From Cantharellus purpuraceus (Eukaryota; Basidiomycota; Agaricomycetes; Cantharellales; Hydnaceae), in the NCBI GenBank assembly GCA_025174535.1, contig JALBUN010000048.1:434001-498000 (forward strand): 64,000 bases of DNA. Reading direction: 5' to 3'. Below, piece after piece: positions 26,321 through 37,619 of the stretch. The translations under genes were made by a program, and so were the position numbers. The notes beneath the pieces were generated by a model. That model did no database searches. It worked only from the letters and a program-made list of their open reading frames with translations, and was not told the origin of the DNA. Within the stretch, counting starts at the first letter, position 1. Every line of letters begins with the position of its first letter.

Positions 26321-28330
26321 CGGTAGAATGGGGGTGTTGAGCGTGGAAGGTGGTGGGAATCTAGTTATCAAGATTGGGAGCTACTGAACAGTATCCTAAG
26401 GGGGTAGGACAGGAATTGGATGTCAGTGTGGTACTCGGGGGTGTGATTGAGTGAAGGGGGAGGAGGTGGTGGAAGAGGACGGAGGAAGATCGCCTGAAAG
26501 CTATCTTTCCCTGGGAAACGCTCCAACTCCGCCGCTCCGCCGGTAAAAGCCGGGCGGTCATCGCACCCATAGCGCGCTGTACCACACAGGCTGTACACAA
26601 TGCTCACCTCATGCATCACACTTTTGCTAGTTAGACACACTTGTTACCATAAATTTTAAGTAGTACCGCATCGCATCCACCATCTCATCTTGGCCTCTTG
26701 CAGGATGCCTGACCGTGTGCTTTCTTGTGAACAGCCTCACTGATCTGCGACTCGAAAGCCAAATAGATATTGGCTGACGTGGTCCTACGCGTCCCCCTAG
26801 TCACCATGCTGATATTCAGCCTATCCTTGCATGCCAATCAAAGATTATAAGCCCGCGATCCGCCCCGGCACTATTTAGACTGCACTTGTGGCGCCAATGA
26901 AATTTAATACTGAACCTAGAGGTCACGCGCACTTGAGGTTCATGTGCCTCCCGTTCAACGATCTCAACACGCCCTCTCCCCTTGCCCCTGACGCTGGTGA
27001 GCGACGAAAAGGTCTCGCCGCTCGACATTGTTGCTGGAATCGACCTGCACTGTGGCAGTATACTAAGCGCTACTCTCACCGAGATGTTACTGGATCCTGT
27101 GGCCACATCTCGCAATCTTTGCATGACCATGCTATCCTCGTGAGCACCTCATGAGCACCTGGTACTGGTCACGGAGTCCACTCCAGCTCGATAGGAGCAA
27201 GTCTGGAGAAGTACCAAGTACTCATGCTCACGAATGCAGTTCTAACGCTCATATAACCGACTTATCCACTCTTTGGTTCATCAATCCCACAGAAAGACTG
27301 GAGGTTGTCACCCCGTTGATCTTTTGGGTCTAACAAATTTCTTCTGTTTTGGAAGCTATACTGCATGACCAACATGCACCATGGAACCTTCACACCCCAT
27401 AGGGGCTATTGTCATCTTCAGTGTCATAGTTTTGTATTTCTACCCTAATGGGATGCAGCACTTGCCTAGGTGCTTGTATGGGGACGGCGTGGGGCAACAA
27501 GTATCCCTCTCTCCTTAAGACGATCCAGGCATCGATCTCAATATACAGAGGTGCTCTGTTACCAGAACACTAGGGATGGCCTGTGGCGGTATCATGCAAT
27601 GCCTTGTTAAGCTCCTGAGTAGCTCCCCCTCTCATCAGGACGAGCCAGGCTTCGTTCTCAGGATCAAGTCATATACAGATAAGAACACAGAACATCAAGG
27701 ATCACCCATGGCGGTGTCATGTTGAGATTGAACAGCAGCCAGACTGGAGTCACGAATCATACAGAAAAGAATTATTTCAGGGAGTTCTGGAAGACAACCG
27801 CTTTCAGCCTTCAGAGATATTTTTGTACAAACGCATGGGAGCACAAAAGATTTCATGCGCAGCGTCTATCACGAGATGTGATATCCTGGACACTATATGC
27901 GGAGAGGCTTATAACAAGGTTAGCCTATGAGTGCCTCCTGTAAGTCGTAAGCAAATAACACTTACCTGTAGGCCCAGGAAGTCCGGAAAGTGTTAGATTT
28001 TGGGTTATCGATGAAATAGCTAGCTGCTCGGGAAAGATGAGCTATTGTTGCAGTATTAGGAGTGGTTCCTCGGGAAACAATGATAACACTCCTGATATCA
28101 AGACCACAATAGCAGGTGCCCCCCCCCCCGTAGTCTTGAGAGTGAGTGGTCCTCACACCTTGTCTGTCCGAGCGACGCTAAGGTTGGTGATATGAGGTCA
28201 TAATGACGGACTATCGCAAGGCGCCTTGGATGGGCAGTAAATATACGTTATCACTACCGTCCGAGAGATTGCTCAGGAGCCTTGATGTCGCTGTTTGCAC
28301 CAAGTACACGGTCTATAATTAAATCAGTAA
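26321..28330. other. Long intergenic stretch, no gene seen
   Basis: About 2 kb between the head of the eleven-module gene and the 3' end of PEX7. I found no domain, no RNA gene and no transposon signature. It contains a diverged direct repeat near 27507-27721 and a run of C residues near 28118-28130. Short ORFs lack support. Confidence 0.45.
27507..27721 (+). repeat. Diverged direct repeat, two units of about 90 bp
   Basis: Bases 27507-27596 and 27627-27721 align in order: ccctct..., a GACGA/GACGAGCCAGGC core followed by TCGTTCTCA/TCGATCTCA, then ATATACAGA, AGAACA, and a GGCGGT(A/G)TCATG end. The match is imperfect with indels. It may be an old tandem duplication or a transposon relic; nothing more can be said. 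Confidence 0.4.
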
Positions 28331-29524
28331 CTAGACCCGATATACGTTCACTTTACAGTCCCAGCTACAGCTAGCGAGCAGACCCTCATCGTACAGTGAC
28401 CAGGCACAACCTACAACAAATTCTGTATGCAAATCGTGGATATGCAAGAGCGACGGTGCAGGGGGATTGGGCTGCGTGGACCATCTGTGGGAACGTTTAG
28501 TGAATGAGCCATTCATTGGGCCAGGCACACTTACACTCGACAAGTCATATCGTAACTTGCGCTGGAAACAAGATCCGCTCGATGGGGGCTCCATTGCACC
28601 TTTCGCACAGCGTACTCATGGCCTCTAAAGTCCCTCTCACAGATACCGCCTACCTCAGCGGCACCACCGATCTTGACCATTCTACAGTCCCAAACCTTTA
28701 CGTTCTTATCAACACCGGCCGTGGCAATATTGAACGGCCGGTATTTGTTCCAATCCAACGTGAGGACTTCAGTGACACTGGCTGGAACAGTCAGCGCAGC
28801 GTGAGCGGGAGGGTGAGGGGAATTGAGTAAACCGAGAGCTGATGTGGATGGGGGAGAGGGGGCACGGAGGTCGAATATCTTCATTGTACCGTCTAGGGAG
28901 CATGTGGCAAGCGTGGAGGGATGATGAGGTGAGAATATGGCCTGATAGATACATGCCGAATGGGCATGTAGTGTCTGCACAGAATGAGAGCGACTAGGTG
29001 TCCACTGGACGTGGCAAGTTAGCTGTATATAGACAATGACATAAGGAACAGAAACATGCGAGCTTTACGGTGCCATCCCAAGATGAAGATATAAAGAGCT
29101 CTTTATCTATGTTCGACCAGTCCACAGAGAAAGCTTCGCGAGTGTGTTCATGCCATGCTCTGATAGGAAGATCCTAGTCCTTGCGCGTCCGCATCGCACG
29201 TCACCGTCATGAGTGACAGCTCTGAGATTGTCGACTCACGTTGAGCATGACATCCCATAGCTTGATCGACCCATCCCCAGATGCCGTCGCTATCTGGTTC
29301 TCATGTATCTCCGACCAGGCAATGTCATATAGCCCGTCTTGCGTGTCATACGCTTTGTCGAGCTGCAGCGTCGTCGGAGCGAGAGAAACGATATGGAGCC
29401 GACCGTTGCCTACCAAACCGTAGTTTGCGGCAGATGCAAGCGCCATACGACCATTGTGGAATGGAGACCACGCTAAAGAATAGTGAGAGAACGCGGGCGT
29501 GTATAACGACCCGAGCATGTTCAT
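28331..29524 (-). CDS. PEX7: Peroxisomal targeting signal 2 receptor, WD40 protein
   Basis: Four exons: 29240-29524, 29060-29173, 28535-29004, 28331-28484, closing at 340 residues. PEX7 is the cytosolic receptor that binds PTS2 proteins and, with a PEX5- or PEX20-type co-receptor, docks them at the peroxisome. The start MNMLGSLYTPAF and the following ASAANYGLVGNGRL match the family N-terminus. WD repeats are visible as GDGSIKLWD, SWDGTVKLW, SLDGTMKIFD, GVDKNVKVWD and the terminal SCSWDCKVNVYRV. The second intron (29005-29059, 55 nt) needs a GC donor (GCATGT): only this restores the WD core VKL-WTP, and a CTAAC branch-point-like sequence lies about 15 nt before its AG. Confidence 0.94.
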
Positions 29525-32500
29525 CGTCGACAACCACTACTTTAGACGCCCGTGATTTCCCCGGCCTCTTGCTTGCCGAGTAAAGCGCTCAAGCGCCCTC
29601 TCCCAGGACGGCTTCTCCAAACTGGCAAGGCTCTCCAGCAGGGACACTACGCGATCACTCTTGGTAATGGAAGGACATGGAGGGACATATGCATCTTTTT
29701 CGCACATGAATCTCGCCTGTTACGCACTACCTCCAGTTTCCTACTTTCCGACAGTTTTTGAAACGCAATAGCGATAGTTTGTTACCACAACTGCGCTCCG
29801 GCTCTCCTGTGCCGTCTTTCTATGCGACTGCGTGCTGTTCCTGGTGTCATCCTCATGAGGCGTTATTGTCTCTCAATATACACTGTGTTTTGTACTACCG
29901 CAAGACCCAGAGGTGGGCAGACAACTCCTGATGTCTCAATCACTCTATTTCTCAATCCTGATATTTGCCTAGGGAACTGTTCCCCAAGCTGCGAGATTTC
30001 ATACCTCTACTCAGTTCGTACTCACGCGTAGCGCTTCTGATGGGAATCAAATAGTACCACACCCACAGCACTCATGGTCAGGTCGACAGAACAAGCACAA
30101 TGGGAAGGGATCAGTGTCACCGCTTCTCGAGTACTTTCACAAAGAATATCGAGAGTTCTTTGAAACCTGCTATTGCCAAATTTTCCATGTCGGACTTACC
30201 CGATCGTGGACAATTTAAAGCTCTTGCATACTAAAGCTCTGCATAACACTATCAGCAATTTCTTCAATACCTAGATGTAGGGAAATAATCCTTCCATTAT
30301 GCGCATCGTAATAGCGCGGCAAGTCGTGTTTTGGGTGCTGTTTCGCCTTTGACTAAGATTGGGGACAGACACCACTTCCAGGGCTGGAAGGAGGGAGGGT
30401 TTATTTGACATCGTGCTACAAATGCAGAAGGGCTTTTGTCATATTTTGCGGCACTAAGTAAGCATCACTATCGGCAGAGCATCGAAGTCAGCAGCAAGAG
30501 TTCACTTGGAACATTTGAAAGCGCAAAAGCTACAAGAGGGTGTTGCACACGACGGCAGCTACGTGAGGACGGAGAGGAGGCTCGATTAAGTATTAATTCT
30601 AACCTCTGATGTCACTTTGAGGTCTACTGGCGAATATGACAACAAGTATAAGCACACTAACACTCCAGTTGGCGATTTCGAGCTCAAATCCCCAACCATG
30701 GCCTGCTTCAACTATCGGGGGGGCCAGTTAGACAGTCACGGTTGGGGACGATTGTTGACGCACATGGCTTTCTGGCAGAAAGCGGCCATTAGCCCCATTA
30801 GCCGCGCGCACATCACCGCAGTAGGTCTTATCTCTTACAAGTATTTGGTGCTTTCAATTGACCCTGGCGGTATAGACATCGGTATAGATATCTCTGGCGA
30901 AGTGGAGGTTTCTATTCCATTTCCGAGCATGCCTCGGAGGAACAGTGGTACCTCTCGTGAATATCTGAATACAGTATATACCCCGGACATGTATCTCATA
31001 CACAAAGGCGGGACTGAGACTAAGCCACACCAGGGCAACCCTGTGCAATAGGAAGGTAGGCGAGGTTCAATAGGTAGTGCTCTTGGCAAATGAGGCTGAT
31101 AGGCGATGACAACGCTCTTGAAATACTTCAACACAGTTTACTCTGGATCGACCGATATAGCTCAGTACGTGAAGAGGCCTTCCTATGCTGAAGCCATGTG
31201 GCACTAAAGGGCTCGACATCCGCGGATGATGGGTACCAAAATAGGGTACTACCGATAATGCGTGAGGCTGTTGTATAAGGCTGGCTGTATGAGAGGCCAC
31301 ACTACACAATCCGCAGTGGTGACACAGTATTCATTTCACTTGCAGAGAAGTTAAGACGGTTCGGGAACAATTGGTACATATCGCAACACTCCCACCATTA
31401 TACACTTTAGGAAAGGGGAAACGAATTGCTTGTTTAACGGAATCTTGACGGGTCTGAAAATAGAGCATCAGTTCGAAGGTGTATCAGAGTCACTTTGCCA
31501 ATATTGTTTGTCAAATCTACTAGCCATTGCAGACTTCCCAAATAATGACATCGTTCTGAGAAGTCTCTTAGGTATATCAATCCACAGGAACCATGTTTTT
31601 GTGCGATAGGTAACCCGGCGTAAGTCCATCAAGCTGGCCAAGTGCGGTTACGTAAACATTAGGTTTTAAACTTTTCCAGCGCGCATACTTATTATACCTG
31701 ACCGCCAACTTCTAGCCTTTGGTCAAAACCTTCAATACGCTTCCTTCTCAATATGATTAGTTCGCACCGAACGGGAAATGCTAAAAATGATCTACGTCTA
31801 GTTATCCCTGCGAGTGATACTGAATTGGGCATAGATCTGTTATCCTGCTCCCTGATCGTCTGCAGTACCTAGTGTTTGACCTTCATTTTTTTCCGTTCCA
31901 GCAGGATTATGTTCTTGAGGCAGATGTCAACCAAGGGCTGGTATCAATGCTTATCTTTCGCTGGATCCTGGTTGATTTCTTAACCTGGGCTGGCTGACCG
32001 ACCATTTTACCTTTATATCTATGACCCACATTCTGTGACTCCTTGCTACAGAATGAATTGTTTTGTAGGTGCGTCCCAGCGATAAAGGGCGGTGCGACCT
32101 TTGTACAAGGAGCAGCTGACGTGCTGGCACCTCATGCTGGTGAATGCATCCTAGATGCGTCGTGTTCGACACAGTTGTGGGCATCCCGAACGCTGCGTGT
32201 CATATACTGTCAACTTTGAAAGCATGTCTAGACATTCTGACGACGACGCACACGTGATTGGATAGAACCTTGCACCCCTATCTATCTTGCTGCACTGCCC
32301 ATTGATCCAGTTGAAATCAGCTGGCGACTTGTCATGGCGGCATTGAAACTCACAGAGTATTGCCCTCCAGCTCAAAGAATTCTGAGCTCTTCTGTGGCTT
32401 TCCTACCCCCACCAGTGGGTCGCCTATACTTGAGCGCCCCACGTCATGGCAACGTATTACCGTGTTTCCTCTTAAGCCGATTACTTGGCTGTCAATCAAA

Positions 32501-32947
32501 TATGTTACGCGTCAAGAACAAAGCCTTTTGGAAGCAATGAACAAGGCACAAGGCTCGATCATCTCAACTATCGATACTTGTCCTGAACAAATCAAATGCA
32601 CCTCTTGCAATATTCCGAGAACTGACGGTGTGACTCTCAACATTTGACATGTCAAACAAGCTTGATACAATGCTACGGGTCGAGCCGGAATGGAATAAAC
32701 TATGTTTTACAGGCATCACAGATCCGAAGCAGATTCAACTCCGGGCGCAAGCAAAGGTTAATTGCATACAAGGCAAGTTTTGATCGGAACGATTTTCCCT
32801 CACTCCCACACTCTCCTACACGGATTCTCAATTTGCGGCATGTTCGGAATCGGAACCTGGCAGCCCCAAAGCCAGGGTCAAGTAATATAGCCTCTCGGTT
32901 GTCCATCCCTCTTTCTACCGCCACTCACCCTTCCCCCTCAACACGAC
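29525..32947. other. Long intergenic stretch, no convincing gene
   Basis: About 3.4 kb between the divergent PEX7 and Zn2Cys6 genes. The longest ORF (30617-31051 +, 144 codons) has no recognised motif and unremarkable composition. There is no LTR, no clear tRNA and no tandem repeat. The promoter of the Zn2Cys6 gene should lie at the right end, where the sequence before the ATG is CT-rich. Confidence 0.4.
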
Positions 32948-34423
32948 ATGCCAGCTCCTCTCGCCCACATTCTCAACCCTGTCGATGTCAGTCCGTACCA
33001 GGCCGCGGGTCAGTCTGTGAACACCGAAGGGCAAGGGCCTGGCGAGACAACAGCCTCCCTCGTCTCTAACAAACGTGTGCCCAAAGCATGTACCCAATGC
33101 CGTCGTAGCAAGTCTCGATGTGATAAGGCTAGGCCGTGCTATTCCTGTGTGCGGAAGGGGCGAAGCGATACATGCATTGACGGATGTGTGGCTTGCAGAC
33201 AGGCCAGACTAAGGTGGGGTCCTTCGATTTATTTCCTGGCTTTGTGAGACATGGAAATCGCTGACATGTGGTCGATTAGTTGTGATGAGACTCGCCCCTG
33301 CAATTCTTGCATTCAATTTGGGTGTACGTGCATTGAAGACGACCTTACCATCATTGCCACACGCAAAAAACAGAAGCTTCCTCCCTCTATGCTACTTGCA
33401 CCCCGGAAAATCAGACCTCAGCCTCGCATCAAGATTTCTACAACACAGCCTCATACCGAACTGGAATGCATCTCTTGCCAGAGACACAACGAGAAGTGCA
33501 CAGGCGGTCTTACCTGTCATCGTTGCGAGGAGCTCGGAGAGCAGTGCGTGTATGGCTCCCGACTATCCATCTTCACCAAGCAGCGTTGTGCTCAGTGTCG
33601 CAAGAAAAACAAGAAGTGTGAGCGCATCCGCCCGTGCGTGCACTGTGTCAGGGCAGATGTCCCATGTGTCGATCTGCCGAGGAAAAGCATAGGGGTTGGC
33701 TTAAGGGTGAAGAGGGCATGTGCAGGGTGTCGCGCGGATAAGACTCAGTGCGAGGAGGCGTGAGTTCTCATGTCCCTGAGAATACTTCTATTGTTCGCCG
33801 CTGATCATCTCATCTATGCTAGGCGTCCGTGTGGAGCGTGCAAGAAGAAAAATATGGACTGTGTGGAGCGTGCCTGTAATACTTGCTTTATGAAAGAAAG
33901 CAAGTGCGCATATTGCACAAAGGAAGACCAAATTCATCGGGAGGAGTGTGAAAATAGCTCGACTGCTTCGTACTCGGAAGGTGATCTTGTCGTTTCCTTC
34001 CGTGTATGTCGGATCATTGACTCCACACTCACAGAGGAGAACGACAATGTCTCAAGTTTATTTTCCCCATCGTCTGCCTCATCTCAATCGTGCAATACAC
34101 TATCATTCGACCCCAATTGTGCAGGCAAACTAAAGTCACCCTTGTCGCCTCACGATGGTTCAGAATCTAGGTATGCAGTGGCGCTGAGTAAACGCTTGGA
34201 ATCCCTCCACAGGTTGCCGAGTTTCGATACTTTTGATCCCTACTACAAACATTTGAACCACTCGGCGGCGTCTCCCCGACCCCTGGATCAACATTTATCT
34301 TCGACATTACAGACTTCTAAGACCAAGCTTCCATCGTTTTCCGACGGCTTCTCCTCACCTTCACCCGCTGCATTTACAAGTCACATGCAGACGCGCCCGA
34401 GCTCTGATCGCTCAAAAGACTAA
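32948..34423 (+). CDS. Regulator-like protein with five Zn(II)2Cys6 clusters
   Basis: Three exons: 32948-33213, 33280-33759, 33823-34423; 448 residues. Five binuclear zinc clusters follow each other, each C-x2-C-x6-C-x5-C-x2-C-x(6-8)-C: Cys 48-76, 80-104 (completed across intron 1), 152-178, 192-218 and 236-262 (completed across intron 2). A further Cys-rich stretch (CNTCFMKESKCAYC) follows. Fungal Zn2Cys6 proteins are normally DNA-binding transcription factors with one cluster. Here no fungal transcription-factor middle region is visible, and the C-terminal 170 residues are S/P/T-rich and probably disordered. DNA binding is inferred from the fold class. The start is the ATG at 32948 after a CT-rich leader. 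Confidence 0.85.
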
Positions 34424-35376
34424 CTGCTCGATCTTGAGCTTGTTTCCGGACATCTAATCGATTTTTCCCGACGTCTAGCTTCTATAATACTGCGTCGACA
34501 TTGAATTTTCTTGGCTATCACTTGCTCTCCACTTACATTGGGTCCCCTCTTGACAATCAGACCCTGCACATAAAACGTTCACAATGCAATCTTTTTGTAC
34601 TCTACTACTATCCATATTTCTTGTTAATGCTTTTGTCATTGTCCCAGGTGCAATTGTTCAACTTGTCGCATAATGTATCGATATATAGAAATACCTATGG
34701 CCAAAAGTTCATGTCTCGACACTATCATGATACGAGGATTGCGTGTTACACTGGATAGTTGGTGCTCGAGGGGTGCCAGGTACCAATGACCCCAAACTAG
34801 GGTGTCACGAATCACGATCATTACTAAAACTAAGTTGAAACTAAGTACCCGGTGAAATGAATGGGATGCAATGGAGCTCTGATGGGGGCCTCGCAATATG
34901 CACGCCTAGGAAATACTGAAGTTGAAGCGTGAAGTATTAGACTGTGGGATGTGGAGCATATCCAGTGCACATGTCTACATGCATAACGCGGCAACCTTGC
35001 TATTGTAATCGAACTCACTCCGTTCCACATCGGCTGTGTTCTATTGATTCCACTGTATCCACTTTCCACACCCGTGACCAATATGTATGTATATATATAA
35101 GATGGTCGCTGCTCACTCGGATCTTGCTACATACCGACTGAGGTAAGGAGTTAGACTCTATCTTTTTATTATTATATTACTTATGTACTTCGTCGTACAG
35201 ACGTACCCGACAGATTCCAACGTTTGTATGGCCTTAGATCAATAGCCTTGGGTGGAGCTTTCGACACGTGTACAAATCATTTGATGTGACCAATACAGGC
35301 CGCCCTTTCATGTTCTACCCAACCAGTCAACAAGTCTGATTGACGTGTTAGCTAATAAGTTTCAAAGAGTACCTCT
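34424..35376. other. Intergenic, no gene seen
   Basis: About 950 bases between the convergent Zn2Cys6 and P450 genes. A/T-rich with no recognised element. Confidence 0.5.
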
Positions 35377-37619
35377 CTATACTCTGTCTTCTCCAATGGA
35401 ATCCTTGATCAAATCTACAATTGCAGGGAATCTCGGCTTAATGTCGCAACGGAACGGTTTGGGATGACTGTCGAATATTGAAGGCAGTTAACGAGGAAAA
35501 CACAAGTTGCCTGTGAGACACATACCTGATAGTTCCCGGTAGCCATTCAAATACAGGCTCAATTAGCTCCCCGGTAAGTTCATTGTGAGCTTTCGAGATG
35601 TTGAGTGTCGCAAGGGTCATCGCAATAGAAAGGAATAGAGATGGCTCTGCAAGATGCCGACCAGGGCAGATCCTGTCCATATACAAAACATAGGTGTGAA
35701 TCCCTCGTTATTCTCAGGAAAGATTGTATTGAGCACCTTCTCCCAAACCCGAATACAAGTTGAGTGGGGTCTGTGAAAGCACCTTCGACCTTGTTAGGTC
35801 CCACGAAACGATCGGGACGGAACGCGGAAGGCTCAAGGAAAAGTTCAGGATCATGTGTCATCCCCCTGCTTGACATGGGTGACCGAATGGGCGTGTCCAA
35901 ACGAAGAATTTCTTACCAAATATTTGCTATAACGATAGATCCTGCTGGGATTCGATACCCTTGATACTGGTGACGCGTCAAAGGGATGGAGAATTAGAAT
36001 GACATAGAAATTCACGTTGTCCTCTTTTACCAAGCGATGAGGGACTCCTATTATTATGCAGGTGTAGCGAAGGAATCAATAACACACTGTTGAGGATGTC
36101 TTGTGATTTCGTACCTCCCGGCACTACAGGACCCCACCTCATGACCTCCTTCACGATGGCATTGACATATGGCAAAGATGGCCTGTCCGCCATAGAAGGC
36201 AACCGTTCGTTCCCCACTACTCTATCTAGTTCAGCTTGTCCAGCACGTTGAACTTCTGGATGTGTGCACATGGCGAGGAAAAATGTCGTGATTGCAGAGA
36301 CAGTCTAAGCGGGTAAATTGTTAACAAGCAATGCATCTTTAGATGACTACTCACCGTGTCGGCTCCACCTTAGGTTGGCGTGAGAATCGTGCAATCATGC
36401 TCAGTGTCTAAAGACTACTGGGAGGCATGAAGCGTGAACGAGTGACCAACTTACCGCCATAAATTGAGAACGCTGTCCACTTGATTGCAAACTCTGTTTC
36501 TGGAGAGTGTGGAACACTCAAATGTTCTGATGTGAAGGATACTGCAGCCGTGCCTTTTGCCTACACAAGGTTACTGTTGAAGATGAGGGAAAAATAGGTA
36601 TACGTACCATTTCGTCTTTTGTATAAGTGTGAACCGCATCCGCTGTGTGAAATAGGTCTTTCCTCCAAGCTGCAGCCATACGACGAAATCCAGCTCCGGG
36701 AAACCAGCTGGGAACGTACTTGACTATCTCACAGTCGTCATGACACGATGATCTTTGTTTAAAAGTGCGTGGATTAACTCACGCCAGGGTAAAACGTCAA
36801 CGAGGAACGCTCCGGGGGCTGTAGACAAAGAAAACTCCTCCAAGGCAGTCTCTGCTAAAGTGACAAAGGGGTCCTTTTCCGTTTCCAGGACTGTGTACCC
36901 ATGTGAAATTTTCAGGACAGTCGCTGCTGCTGTACTGGAAGTTTAGGAATGTGTCAGTTACTTTGCGCAAGGAAATAATGGATGACGAACTGTCTAATAT
37001 GATTGACAAGCTGTTCCGGCGTGTTGAGCAGACGATTGACAAATTTGGCGGTCTGCTGTTCCACTGCTGGCCAGAACACCTGGACAGGACGCTGGCTCAA
37101 GATCTGATGCATAAGTCGACGCCGTTGGCGAAAGTAATCGCCATAAGGAGTCAGAGAAAGCGCGTGATCCCAGCCAACACTGTAAAAGAAACAGAAAGCA
37201 TGAGAGATGGGTCGAAAAGGAAGTACACGACTATTGGTTACAGGTCGCCACCCATGGCCATGTACGGGCGGTCAGAATATATCGAAGACCGTTTGTGAAG
37301 GAGATCAAAAGCAGCTTTTGCAGAGTTAAGGATCACGATATTACGCCTAAATACCGACAGAGACACCACTTCGCCTGTGGACCAACTTTAGTCAAAAATT
37401 TCAAGGGCGTACCCAGGAATACTTTGAACCACCGTATCGTTTTCCCCATTCCGTATATTTAAGCCATGCTTTCTCTTTTGGCATGTCAAGGGCATTTCCA
37501 ATAATTGGCCACGGTGCTGGTCCAGGTGGTCGGGTATCCTGCTTGTTCCAACGGTAGTAGTAGATAAGGACCGAGACGATAATGGATACAATTGTGGGTA
37601 CATATACGTGTTGAGTCAT
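35377..37619 (-). CDS. Cytochrome P450 monooxygenase
   Basis: Thirteen exons on the minus strand, from the ATG at 37619 to the TAG at 35377-35379; the frame closes at 511 residues, normal for the family. Seen in order: an N-terminal membrane anchor (VPTIVSIIVSVLIYYY), the hinge RPPGPAPWPIIGN, the I-helix oxygen-binding motif GGADT, the K-helix E-x2-R (KEVMRWGP), the PERF-like region FRPDRF, and the haem loop FGFGRRICPGRHLA with the ligand Cys. It is an ER-bound haem-thiolate oxygenase; the substrate is unknown. The overall style (KYVPSWFPGAGF, GGADTVSAI) is that of the large basidiomycete clans often annotated O-methylsterigmatocystin oxidoreductase-like. The GGADT motif depends on a 14-nt exon at 36355-36368. 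Confidence 0.92.

Noticed and set aside
30617..31051. 144-codon ORF as a gene
   Set aside because: No domain, no homology I recognise, no convincing splice partners, inside a long gene-free stretch.
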